DNA from: Alitta virens
Lineage: Eukaryota; Annelida; Polychaeta; Phyllodocida; Nereididae
DNA length: 64,000 nucleotides
NCBI GenBank assembly: GCA_932294295.1
Contig: OW028574.1
Span: forward strand, 13,402,215-13,466,214
Direction of reading: 5' to 3'
Part shown: piece after piece, positions 37,530-49,400 of the stretch
Layout: every line of letters begins with the position of its first letter
Numbering within the stretch: the first letter of the stretch is position 1
Program-made: the position numbers and the translations under genes
The notes under the pieces: model-generated
What the model saw: only the letters and a program-made list of their open reading frames with translations
What the model was told of the DNA's origin: nothing
Databases searched by the model: none

Positions 37530-39667
37530 TTATACAAAATAATAAATTTACCAATTGGTATAACCATGAATTGTCAGTTGTGATTGTAAATGGAATGGAA
37601 GAACTAAGTGATAAGAATAATGTGTGTATGCAGTTTAATGAAACAATGAAGACAGTGTGAAAAAATAAGTATCTGTGATCTACAGAAAAGCTGCCATGTT
37701 AATATGAATTATGATATGTATAGATTAGAATGCTGTATAATTGATTGTACAAATACGACTTATGTCAATTGCATATCTTAATTTTTCTAATGATATTGAA
37801 ATGATATTAAAATGGAAGTATAACCAGAATTATATTCCATTGATTATATTTATACACAACTAGGCAAAGCATAAAGAACCTGAGGGATGCTTTTTACATT
37901 CCTATAGTCATGAAATTGAATGATTGTATAAATAAGATATTATTGTTCGGGTAATGATAACTGTTTCTTGAATATATTCTGATTATGAAACGTTGATGAA
38001 CTGCCTCCCAATAACTGATTTTTGTCATAAGTTTGAAATTAATATATGATGGTTTGATATACCATTGTACTGTCTTTGCACAGCTGATCCTTTACGTGTG
38101 CCATTTTCATTTAAAATCATTTGTAATTTCTACTATGTTAATCAAAGTAATTCAATGTGTATATGGTGTCTCTTGTGTATATCAAGAAGGCTGTCTCTTT
38201 GAAATGAGTTGCAGGTACGTCTTAATTTATTGCTGCTTATCCACTCTGATATATTGAAATGTTCAACGGTTAAGATTAAGCCAGAGATGTTTTATGAATT
38301 GCATTTTGGACTGAAGACTAAAAAATACCCATGCTAGTTGTTCCCTAAATTTTATATTTCATCGTACATAATATATGTTATTAAAAATGTTCTGAACTGG
38401 ATTAAAATATCTGGCCCAAAGACTTGATTATTAGAATCTATTAATATCCAGTGGGGAATGACATCATTGTGGATTGTTGTGTTGTACTCTTCATATATCA
38501 TTAAGTTGGCATAGGTGGTCTATCTTATAACCTTTTTTGAAGGATCTTAATATTATAGAATCATAAACTGTCATCCGAGGAGCTCTCTGTGCTGAACTAA
38601 ACTGAATAAATGAGCACGAATTTGTGTTGTAATAAGCTACAAAATTATTTTGGTCTATTATTTTTTTATTAAATACCCTTGCATTGATGGGGTTGTGAAT
38701 ATCATCAAAATATGCTGTTTAGCAACTCTGAATTTGTATTCCAATATGGTACCATGGGTTGTTTAGCATGGTCCAGGGATCCCATTCAGCACCTTTTTAT
38801 CTTGAAGATTCAAAAAAGACACAATACTCCTGTCTGAAATGGTCTTGTCAGTATGGCCTGTGAATTTCCTTCAGCATATTAATTTTTTTTTTATCTTGAA
38901 GAATGAATTAAAACTACAACCTTCCAGTCCAAAATGGTCTTGTCTTTATGGCTTGTGAATTTCATTTAATGGCTCTTCCAGTGCTAAATGTGTGGTGTGC
39001 TATAAACTACAAAATTATTGGTCTATAGATATTTTCTACATTTTATTAAAAACCCTTGCACTGATGTGGTTGTGAATGTCATCAAAATACGGTTTTTAGT
39101 AACTTCAGATTTATATTTCAAAGTTGTATATGGTTCTAAGATCCTAACCTGTAGTTTTCATATTAAAGAAGGAATGAAAATGCAATTAATCCCAAATGGT
39201 CTCGTCCATATGGCCTGTGAATTTCATTTAATTGCTCGTCTGCACATTTTGCACAAAGAATAGCTCATTTAGCGCCTCTACATAGGTGAGTATTGCATTT
39301 CTGAAGGCTCAAAACGATTAACTGAAAGATGCCTTGCTGTTGAATGTGTGACAGCTGCAGGTCTATGATATTACAGTACTGCTGCTCTTAAGTGACCCAC
39401 CCTTAGCAGGCTGATGACGGTCTCATAAGGGATGGTACTGGCCAGTGGGGTAGTTGTTCAAGGTTTCATCATTCAAACAAACCAAGGACCTAGCTTAAAG
39501 CATGCTTAAAGTGAATCATCACAACGACTCCGGTGTCAGTGAATCCACATTGACATAAGACTGAATGCCCAACTTTGTATGCTTGGCAAATGACTTTTGA
39601 CTATTAATCTAATGCACATCATGGCTGAGAGATGGGAACACTTGGCTGCAGAATATGGAGTTGATGG
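37530..39667. other. GANAB copy 1 3' UTR and flank
   Basis: No coding exon. AATAAA occurs at 37541 and 38605 as candidate poly(A) signals. From about 38628 a degenerate block recurs about 370 bp later (CTACAAAATTATT...GGTCTAT...ACCCTTGCA...GTTGTGAAT...CATCAAAATA), and AAATGGTCT...TATGGCCTGTGAATTTC occurs three times (38840, 38930, 39197 areas), so this is an old tandem repeat. Confidence 0.65.
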
Positions 39668-40385
39668 TGTAAGGGTCCTGAATGAAGACGAAGAACGTGA
39701 AGTCCAGTTTGAATTGTTTATTTGCCCCGCCCCGCCGTCCAACCTGCCTACTGCTTGCTTCTCCAGCTACTGATGCAGCCTGGGTGTATTCCCGCCAAGA
39801 CCCCGTGGTCACGTGGTCCGGGTCACCGAGTCCACATTAAGTCGGTCAGCGACCGGGGTTATCACATTACTTCCTTCTTACTGGGAATATGCCCCCATAT
39901 TCATTCCAATACATAAAATAGGTTTGCACGACGGCGGTCAGGACGACATAAAATGTAAAATGCAGTGTAAATCTCGATCAGTAAATATCAATCAATAATT
40001 TACAAGCAACAATAACAAACAACAAAACGCCCAAGTGCACATTTGATCATGCTGGACACTAAGTAGCTGTCACATTTACACAGAGTTCATCACATAACGC
40101 AACCATGGATATTCCGATTGACACTTGGCGCCGACACAAAACACACAATCATCACAGGTCCATCTTTTCGTCTTGGACGAGGGCCAGAGCCGTTTTCCGG
40201 ATCCACGAGGTCCTTGACGCAGGGGAATCACGCCCCACAGGTCTTAATAAAGAACATTATGGCATTGTTATAATTAGCTGTCCAATTAAATATTCCCCTT
40301 ACGTCCATCGTTTCGATCTCCTTGTATAAAAGCCCTCGAGTTCCTCGATCTGCATTGTCTGTTGGCTCCATGTGGGCCGGCTTGT

Positions 40386-40571
40386 TCAGCTCTGGGCCCT
40401 AGCCCGATGGACTTTGAGCACGATGTCCTGGTATTGTGCCCGAGGCACCATACTGCTGGCCTCCGACGCCTCCACGTGCTCCGTGGAGTGTGGCCTCTTG
40501 GGCGTAGCCAAACGGCTACGGGGGGACAGGCTGGGGGTCGCTGCAGCCTCCCTCATTTGCACTACCCTGGT
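40386..40571 (-). pseudogene. Continuation of LTR-element gag-like frame
   Basis: Open minus-strand frame of low complexity (VQMREAAATPSLSPRSRL...). It lies on the far side of the LINE insertion from the zinc-finger fragment and probably belonged to the same reading frame. No family recognised. Confidence 0.35.
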
Positions 40572-41244
40572 CAATCCAAAATAAACAACTTGATAACCCT
40601 GAGATCTTAGATGTTCTTATTAAGTATTTCTATCTTCACGAATACAAAGACATAGTATTCTGCTGGATTCCTGGACACACTGGCATTGAAGGGAATGAAA
40701 AAGCAGACCTGGCAGCAAAAAGGGCTCTTACAAAAGAGATAACTGATTTTACCATTCCATACACTGATTTTAAAATGACTATAAAATCTTTTATCATGTC
40801 TTGCTGGCAAAGACAATGGAATGAATGTAATAACAAGTTGCATTAAATCTTACCTTGCATTCAAAATAAAATACCTAGTAGGTTCAATACTCGCAAAGAT
40901 CAAGGAATATATCACAGATGCCTCATAGGACATTCAAGACTTGCACATTTACACCTTTTAGTCAATGAACCGGCACCGGTATGCCAGAGTTGTCGGTGCC
41001 CCCTAACAATCAAACATATTTTATTAGATTGCACTCACTTACAACGCATTAGAAGACCTCTGTTTCAAGCTACTACCTTACAACATCTCTTTACTAGATA
41101 TCCAACCCAGACAATTATTGATTTTTTATATGCTTCTGGTTTCTACTACCAAATATAGATAATCAATCTTAACCTAGAGAGCCTCTACATAGCCCACTCA
41201 GGTGCTGATGAGGCGTTAAACAATAACTTACAAACGCACACACA
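40572..41244 (+). mobile_element. 5'-truncated LINE with RNase H domain, nested in LTR element
   Basis: Flanked by CACTACCCTGGT on both sides (40560-40571, 41245-41256), so target-primed insertion is clear. The frame from about 40583 reads the end of RNase H (FCWIPGHTGIEGNEKADLAA) and then, after one stop at 40844-40846, a C-terminal zinc-knuckle region (CQSCRCPLTIKHILLDCTH). It ends at a stop near 41158 and a CA-rich tail. RNase H after the RT is seen in I/R1-type clades. Inactive. Confidence 0.88.
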
Positions 41245-41331
41245 CACTACCCTGGTGTCTCCTCGTCTGGCTGCTGAGGCTTGAGGTGCCCTATTCGCCA
41301 GGGCCCGCGTCTCGGGCGTAGCCGGCAGGGA

Positions 41332-41550
41332 TCAATCAGAATTAGGCCCCTTGATTGTAGTCAGATTGGTGGCTGCTGTGACCTCCTCTGCCCTATGCCA
41401 AGTGTAACCATGTGTCCTCTCCAAGTGTCTTCTGAAGTTGGTCCGCCTGTCCGACGGCAGGGCGGCCGGGCAGTCTGGACACTGAAAGCCTACGTAGGCC
41501 GCAGCGTGGGCCACGCTCATGTGGCGAGTGAGGGATTTTCTGTCTCCCAT
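41332..41550 (-). pseudogene. Gag-like C2H2 zinc-finger fragment of the LTR element
   Basis: A frame starting at the ATG just after the primer site (41550) encodes MGDRKSLTRHMSVAHA, then a zinc finger C-X2-C-X14-H-X4-H (CPDC...HLERTH). It ends at a stop at 41332. It lies within the LTR element's leader/gag position on the minus strand. No close family recognised. Confidence 0.55.
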
Positions 41551-41735
41551 ATCGGGCGCCAATTTGTAAGGTTCCTGAATGAAGACGAAGAACGTAAAGT
41601 CCAGTTTGAATTGTTTATTTGCCCCGCCCCGCCGTACAACCTGCCTACTGCTTGCTTCTCCAGCTACTGATGCAGCCTGGGTGTATTCCCGCCAAGACCC
41701 CGTGGTCACGTGGTCCTGGTCACCCAGTCCACATT

Positions 41736-41924
41736 TGGGCGGGGGCCTAGCTCAGAGGTAGCGCTCTGGGCCTCCAACCACTGGGTCCCGGGTTCGATTC
41801 CCGGTCGAGCCTAAGTTGGATGGCTGTTTCCTCCTTCATCTCATTGCCATGGTCTCTGCCTGTCCTAATTAGCCCAATTGGTGCAGAAATACAGGACGTG
41901 AAGCCCTCATCACACACACACACA
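41736..41924 (+). mobile_element. tRNA-derived SINE inside the LTR, 189 bp
   Basis: The 5' part has pol III boxes: A box TAGCTCAGAGGTAGCGC and B box GGTTCGATTCC. A 3' body and a (CA)n tail follow. Target duplication CACCCAGTCCACATT flanks it (41721-41735, 41925-41939). The unoccupied LTR at 39668 shows the empty site. The tRNA-like part has a poor anticodon stem, so it is not a working tRNA gene. Confidence 0.88.
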
Positions 41925-41984
41925 CACCCAGTCCACATTAAGTCGGTCACTGACCTAGTAAGGTCAGCGACCGGGGTTATCACA

Positions 41985-43362
41985 TTGGCAATCAGTTTGC
42001 TGAACTTTACTAGAAAATTTTTTTAATACGCAACATTGTAGCACAAAAAAGAAAATCCCATACCTGATAAAAAGAACTTAGAATTATGTTATAATTAATC
42101 CTTGATGTCACAGACAAAGCGTGTGCTTGCCACCTATTCAGTCACATGCTTGTCACCTATTCAGTCACATGCTTGTCACCTATTCAGTCATGCTTATTTA
42201 TGCATGTATTTGACCTTAGCAAATTAGTCTACATCTATCACAACCAAATTGGTCCCAAAGTAATAAGGTCACTGCCGGGGCAAACGAGGCACCGGGGAAC
42301 ACATCAGGTGTCACCGTCCGGGACAATCGTTTCGGAGTCATTATTATAATATCATTGGACAGTGAAGTCCAGTGTGATACACTCGGTGGGCATTTGCCAT
42401 TGGCGTGCAATTCCTCCAAAACATCGCTCAGACTCATGTCGAATTTAGTCTCTTTTTCGTTGTCAGATGTATCACTCAAACTGCCGGCCGGGCTCGTGTC
42501 TGTGTAGTCGTATATATGCTTCCTTCCGCATGTCAACCTTCGCTTATTTGCGCCGGATTGGTCCATTTATTTCATGTAATCAGCGAACCACAACACCTAG
42601 ATAACAAACATGTGCTACTAGCCCATAAACAGCCTCGTTTTGAAGACTGTGATAAAATGCGGACCAAGCAGACTTTGCGGACTTATATATATTTATAAAC
42701 CATTTAACACAAGACCAAAACCAAAAATTTTCAATTGGACCATGATTAGAAAATTAATCAATTTATAGGTTGGCTATATATATTTACATATATGAAGTCT
42801 GTCACTGTCTTGACATACAAATAGTTGACTGAGTCAAGTAATTTAATATAGGTTTTTCATTATTACATCCATCCAAAAGTTTATTCATCATATATCATAT
42901 TCAGGACACCCTGCATCACATCATTATATAATTATCCTGTGATGTACAATTATTCAATCAATAAAACATTAAAAAGCTAATGGTATTAAAAATAACATGG
43001 GAATTTGTTAATCACACAGATAATTATATACTTTATTTTGATATGATACACTTCAAAAAACGTCTATGCAGGGTATACAGTTAATAAGCATTATCAATCG
43101 ACATAGACAGAGGCAAGGTAATAAGAGATCACAATGAAGCATTGCTTTCCTATATTCACGTCATCGGGCCCAACTGAAGTTTGAGATTGAGAATATTGTG
43201 ATTAGTGCTGCCACCAGTGTTGATTTCAACTAGTAGTTGGCGTCCTCTAGTGTTAATTGAATGACACAAGAAGCGCCCTCACTTGCTAATTGTGGGAAAC
43301 TGCCTTAGTACCGGCCATGGAAAGGGCTAGGATTCATGAATCAAGTAACCTTTCATACATGG
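41985..43362. other. Sequence between the LTR element and GANAB copy 2
   Basis: Contains three copies of a 23-bp unit (CACATGCTTGTCACCTATTC...) at about 42123-42190, one unassigned minus-strand open frame (42216-42566), and AT-rich sequence. It supplies the new upstream region of GANAB copy 2. GGCGTCCTCTAGTG and GCGCCCTCACT occur near 43230-43280. Confidence 0.6.
42216..42566 (-). CDS. Unassigned 116-codon open frame, possible first exon
   Basis: Starts MDQSGANKRRLTCGRKHIYD and is rich in Ser, Asp and Thr, with SLSDVLEELHANGKCPP in the middle. I do not recognise a family. A possible donor (ACG/GTGACA) lies about two thirds through, so it could be the first coding exon of a minus-strand gene whose rest is not visible, or part of an unknown element. 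It occurs once in the window. Low support. Confidence 0.25.
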   Translation of the reverse strand: MDQSGANKRRLTCGRKHIYDYTDTSPAGSLSDTSDNEKETKFDMSLSDVLEELHANGKCPPSVSHWTSLSNDIIIMTPKRLSRTVTPDVFPGASFAPAVTLLLWDQFGCDRCRLIC

Positions 43363-43412
43363 GGTCTAAACTTAACACTGTCGCCCTCTGTCGTAAAACT
43401 CTGTACCATTTC

Positions 43413-43447
43413 TGACGTGGTCATCCGGTCCAACATGGCGGCCTTGA
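43413..43447 (+). promoter_or_regulatory. GANAB copy 2 proximal elements: UPRE-like and YY1-like
   Basis: TGACGTGG at 43413-43420 and AACATGGCGGCC over the start codon are identical to copy 1. Sequence left of 43363 is unrelated to copy 1, so distal control must differ. Confidence 0.4.
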
Positions 43448-46400
43448 AGTCGTTGTAAGTATCATGCCTGTTTAAAATGAGCTAAAACTCATGTATGTTG
43501 CGTGTGTTTTTGACAAAAGTATTTGAAATTCAATAGAAAAATCTTGCAACATTTATATGCATCGCTGTTATGGTGAAATTCAAGCGCAGTTTTCCCTGAC
43601 AGCCAGCGATTGGATGGAGCTCGTGAAATCGATTCGGTCTTGGGATTTATTTTGTAACTCGCTGCCCATTGTGTAGGATCGTGTTGATTAAAGCGTTCAA
43701 GAAGAAAATAATTAAAATCCAACTTGTCAATTTTAAAGCTTTCTAGTCGATTCGTCACTGTGCGATTCTTTGCCGCCAAAACGAGTCGATTCGTCACTCA
43801 AAGAAAGTCGATTCGTCACCCAAAACTGGTTGATTCGTCACCCAGAATTGGTCGATTCGTCACCCGTAGCTTTCTGCATATTTTATGGGTGGCGGTCATA
43901 ACGGCTACACGCGAAAACGGCTACAACCATAACGGCTACAACCAAAACGGCTCAACCAAAAAGGCTACAACCAAAACGGCTACAACCAAAACGGCTGCAC
44001 AACGATAACCAAAACGGCTACACCAATTTTGGGGACATAATCAAAACGGCAACAGTGTATTTTTATGCTGACCTGCCTTGACACCAAACGGCTACAATCA
44101 CAAAGACCAAAACGGCAACAGACCAAAACGGCAACAGACCAAAACAAAGAAAACACTAATCTTTCAGCACAGCTTTAATTAGCCAGGACCAATACTCAGG
44201 TGTCAGGCATAAGTGAAATTGAAGGTTCTTTAATTGCCGCCGACCGTACAATCAGTGAAATGCAATCGTGGCTTCTCCTTGTCATTGTATCTTCTTACGA
44301 AAAAAAATGTGTAGCCTTTTTGGTGTATGGAAGTGTAGCCGTTTTGGACTTCGAATTTATGGCTGTAGCCATTTTGGACATGGCTTGTAGCCAATTTGGA
44401 CATCACCTGTAGCCGTTTTGGTCATCTCTTAATTTGGGATTTTTGGTTGTAGCCGTTTTGGGGATGCCATTAAATTTTGTAGCCGTTTTGGGTTGTAGCC
44501 GATTTCGCGTGTAGCCGTTATGACTGGCATTCATATTTTATATAGCAGCAGTGACGATAAACTCGCAAGGATAAAGCACATAGAAGTTAGGTGCAAAACA
44601 TTAGGCCGTTGTAATAAAAATCCTGAGAAAAAAGAAAAAGTGTAGAGAAGTAATATTATTAGTATCTAATCATCATCTAACTAGGAATATTATTAATATG
44701 AAGAAATCATAGTGTGCAATGTCAGGCAATGTTAATATTTTGTTATTGACAATTTATTAATCATAAAAGCTGTGAAGGTAGTCTTAATAAATTTCATATT
44801 ATATTTATTATATATATTTAATATATATTCTATTGTCTTTATATATATATATATTTACATTAAAAGCACGTAAAACAAAAGAGAAAAATCAATGTTAAAA
44901 TTGTCTTTAATTTAATATCAATTAGCATATTACATTAAAAGCATTGTAAAACAAAGGAGAAAATTGATGTTAAAATTGTGGCATTAATTTAATATCAATT
45001 AGCAAGCATAGGCCGTTTCTGTGATTCTAGACCACTAGATTACAATAGCAATTAACAAGTAGAAGCCGTTCATGTGATTATGTTCGCTGAGGAGCTCTGA
45101 AGTATTTTTCATTTTATTCATGATACTAATAATTAAGGCATGCAGCGGCCATCACATGCTTTATAAATCACAACAGCAATAATCTTACACAATTCTGCTA
45201 TTTATAATTCGTCACTAGCAGTGACGAATCGACCAATTTTGCAAGTAAAGAATTCCCCAGCAGAAGCTGCCAGAACTAAAGTTAATGCGGTGGTAAACAG
45301 GGGCAGAAACCTACATTTGAAAGCACAGAAAAGCTCTAAGACTACTTGCCGTCTCTATAAAATTTGTAGTAACGCCTTCGCGTCGGATGTTTAGTTGGCA
45401 CATCTTTTGATGAAGAAAAAGAGAATTTTCAGAAATACTATGGAAGTGGTCACATCACAGATACAATTTCAAATGAAGATTTCTTTAATAGTGGGGAGTA
45501 TGATACTGATATCGCACAACCTGATTATTATGTATTCTGCATAGTTCAATGATCAAACATTTTTGCTGCCTGTGTCGGCATGGTATAAATCAGAAATGTA
45601 GTCAAGTGGATGTGGATGTTGCTCATTTATATTTTATCTTTGTTATTTCAGAACGACACTTATATTTGCCACGAGCACCATACTGTGTTGTTTTGTCCAT
45701 GGAGTGGACAAGGGAAACTTCAAGACCTGTGACCAAAGTTCTTTTTGCAAGTAAGGGATAAATGCATATTAGAAGTGTTCACTCATGCCTTCTATTTGTA
45801 TTATGTACATTTGTTCAACTAATTTCTGTATTTATATTTTCCAGGCGTCATAGGGCGATGGAGGAGGGCAACAGTCCATATCAAGCACTTCTAGATACTG
45901 TTCAAATTGAACCTACCAAAATATCACTTCAATTATTAAATACTCGTAGCCAGGTAAACAATAAGTGGAACTGACAAGTGGTGATTTTATGTGTGAAACA
46001 AATTGTGAAGTTGTTCATATTGTGGATTTTCCTTGCAGATTAAGTTACAATTAGAGTTATTTGCACTTGCCAAAAATATGGCCAGGCTGCGTGTGAATGA
46101 AATTAATCCACTTTATGAGAGATATGAACCACCCATCGGAGATACTTTGGTGGAGGAGCCTGAACAGCAGAAGTAAGTGTAACACGGTCAAACTCCTATT
46201 TACTGAACACACTCACATATTCCAAAAATTACAGCATAACAAAGTGGTCAGCTAAGAGTTCAATCCCTTTATTACTGTTATTGTTTTTGGGCTTGATTCA
46301 ATCATTCCTCATCATACACCATTGGATCCTCAGATTGAGTTCCTGGCCCTAGATGCCGCTATTTGGATCCAAATAGGGATCGAAGTGTGTCCTGCTGCAA

Positions 46401-49400
46401 TGGGCAGAGGTCTGCACATCCCATGACCATTCTTATTCCTTTTTACCATTGCAGGTTGGAAGTCCAAAACAAAGACAGTGGCAGCATCACTCTTAGTTTT
46501 GCCAATAACAAGATCGTACTTCAGTCGTCGCCATTTAGAATTGATTTCATCATTGACAATGAACCTGTGATCAGCGTTAATACACGAGGACTCATGAAAT
46601 TTGAACATTACAGGGAAAAGAGCAAGTATGTTCCCCGTTTCATTCTCAAAATCCTCAAATAATGAAACTTTAGTTATGTTAACTGAATCTTGAATAATCT
46701 CATGTTTGGCTGATTGCACTTGTGTTTGTGACTCCTATTTGTTCAAAGGAATTTACTCATCGTCCAAGCATGAGCAATATGGTTTGTTAGGTTTATTATA
46801 GTCATTGTACAATGAAAAGTAACATAAGTTTGTGGATTTCAACTGGTATGTTATTTATAAACAGGTGTGTATTGTGAGTTTGCTATATTTGAAAGATAGC
46901 TTGTGCTTTTCATAGAAATCTGATTTCAACAGAAATATAATCCGTAACTAACTTAGCCGCTTAGTGCTGTATTGAAAGCTAAATCTTTCACTGAAACAGT
47001 AACTGTCATAATCTCATGCTTTGTTCTGTGGATTGACTTACCAGTTCTCCTGAATCTGAGAAAACTTGGGATCACCTTAAGCCTATGCAGCTTCTTTTGT
47101 TTTGTTAGTTTTTGTTGGCTATAATCCTTGGCTTTGGTGCGCAGCCGTCGCACATGCTTATTTGTTTGCTTTGTTTATTTTGCAGTCTCAGTTTGATTTA
47201 CAATAGTTAAGATTCTAATATTAAGTTAAATTGCTTTATGGGGGGCTGGATGTTTACTGTTAACAATTTATAATGTGAAACTCAGGGAGTTCATTAGGAA
47301 GTAAGATGTCAGTTTGACAAATTGAAATTGTTCAAGCCTCCAGCCTTCTATGTTTATTTTTTTTCACTTTTCTACAACTATTAATTTCTGCTTTGTTTTG
47401 CAATATAATTGGTGTGGCACTTTAGCGTAGTGTTTCATTAACCTTTCCCAGGCCAGGTGACCTCCCATGTTTTCTTGTAGGAGCTTCCTGGGTAGAGTTC
47501 TATCATGGTTTTCCTCGCCTTTCAGACCTGCGGAGAATGCAGAGGGAGAAGGGGAACAACAGCAGGCTGACAAACCTGCTGAAGAAGAGGTAGGGGATAG
47601 TTTCAGTATAATTGGCTGGGAGATAGTGTCAGTATATTTGATTGGGGATAGTTTTTGTGTAATTGGTTGGCCTTACACTAGTGCAGTCAAACTCCGTAAT
47701 ATTATGATATTGATTGACTGATTGATTTATTGCCATTAACATAGTTATTTTCACATGCAGTTGACACACTAATGAAAAATTTACCAGATACCTGGTGGCA
47801 TATATGCTATCACAAGACAATCTAGAACGTGTAATTTAATTACATTAGAACTGTATAGTAATAATATGAAACATAGAACTACAAAATAAGAAAAAAGCTA
47901 AATTATGATTATGTGATATAATAGAAATGCAAAATATAATATATTCATAAATTTTTTTAAAATAAATCACAGAAAAATTTGGATAGAACCGTGTTTGGGA
48001 CTAAATTGGTATAATGATGTTCCTTTTTCTTGTATATATTGATGAATCTGACTTTTACCATAATTATTTGTTAGAATGAAGAGGGTCTGTGGGACGAATC
48101 ATTTAAAGGTCATGCTGACTCAAAACCGAGAGGTATTAAGTTTTTTACATGCAAATTATAGATTAAAAGGTGTTTTTTTTTTGGTCACAAAGTTGCAATT
48201 TTTGTTTTTGAATGGTATGTCGAGAGAAACGATGTCTGACTTTGTTGATCATTGTTCTTTACAGGTCCTAGCTCGGTCGGTTTGGACTTTTCATTCCCTG
48301 GTTTTGAGTATGTCTATGGTATACCAGAGCACGCTGATTCGCTGGCTTTGAAATCAACTAAGTAAGTTAACAGAGAGAAGTATTATTCATATTGAACTTC
48401 TGTGGCCATTGTGGTAAATGGCAAATGACACTAAAGGTATTCCCTTGTGATGAGTAAATTGTGCTTGAATTATCTGTATTGTCATTTCAGGAACACAGAT
48501 CCATACCGTCTATTCAACCTTGATGTCTTCGAATATGAAGTTGGGAATCCTATGGCGCTTTACGCATCTGTTCCACTTATGTTTGCTCACAAGTAAATAC
48601 TATTTAAAACAAATAATTTGAATCAACCAATTCAAATAGCATTTTCATAATGATTGATTTAATTTTGCTATTGAATTTTTGTTGTATGATGAATTTGAAA
48701 TGTAGAAGTTAAATCTGCAATACATCTTCTGTGCCTTTTTCTTTCAGTGAAAAGAGAACGGTTGGTGTATTTTGGTTGAACGCTGCTGAAACTTGGGTGG
48801 ATGTTAGCTCAAACGTTGCTGACAAGGTATGATTCTGTCTTTAATTTCAAACATAGACAGATATAGGGATATTGTCATGAGTTCCTCTTGTTATCGCTTC
48901 TTGTGATGTTTCAATATAACCTTTGACTGTTGAGTTTCAACTCATTTTTGTTTTTGATTAGCATTTTTCACTTTTTGACCATTGTTTTTTTATTTCTGTT
49001 TGCCAACAGTAAAATTGTGTATGGTATTAATGCTATGTGTATATATTTTTTCATCTTTTATGTTTCAGAACATCTTCTCCAAACTGACAGATTTCTGGAA
49101 AGGTGGTGATGATGTGCCCCAGGTTGACACTAAGTTCATCTCAGAAAGCGGCATCATTGACGTTTTCTTCTTGCTTGGCCCGACTCCCAAAATGACCTTC
49201 TATCAATACGCTGTGTTGACTGGAACTACCCCATTGCCTCCTGTAAGCTTCATTAAAGTTTCATCTGTTTATGATTGCAAAATGCAAGTAGTAGCTTAAA
49301 AATTTATCACAGACAGATCAGTAATAGCCCTGACTGACACAGAAACATCATTAAATTTTATTCATCATTCTGTAATATTGTGCATGAAACTTAACATAGC

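Larger units (their letters stand above)
39668..41984 (-). mobile_element. LTR retrotransposon, non-autonomous or gutted
   Basis: Direct LTRs lie at 39668-39866 and 41565-41984 (TG...CA ends). The element runs on the minus strand. Two bases inside the 5' LTR (41565-41984) is TGGCGCCCGA, which matches the 3' end of tRNA-Lys (primer site). Next to the other LTR is a purine run, AGTAAGAAGGAAGTAA (polypurine tract). Flanks ATGG and TTGG may be a 4-bp target duplication with one change. The 1.7 kb interior has only gag-like fragments, with no protease, RT or integrase. It is interrupted by a LINE and, in one LTR, by a SINE. Confidence 0.82.
19491..43362. repeat. Tandem duplication unit 1 (GANAB)
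   Basis: Homology with the second unit starts at GGTCTAAACT (19491, matching 43363) and runs through the whole GANAB gene and 3' flank to the LTR at 39668. The stretch 39868-43362 has no visible partner before the window ends. The unit period is about 23.9 kb. Confidence 0.88.

Noticed and set aside
41736..41815. A tRNA gene (A and B boxes, good T arm)
   Set aside because: The anticodon stem pairs poorly, a SINE body and (CA)n tail follow, and a target duplication flanks the whole unit. It is the head of a SINE.
42123..42190. CRISPR-like direct repeats
   Set aside because: Only three adjacent 23-bp units without spacers, in a eukaryotic genome; a short minisatellite.
43220..43285. CTCF-like cores (GGCGTCCTCTAGTG, GCGCCCTCACT) near the GANAB duplication edge
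   Set aside because: Matches to the consensus are partial, and similar strings (for example near 33300) occur by chance or in repeats. A motif score is needed.
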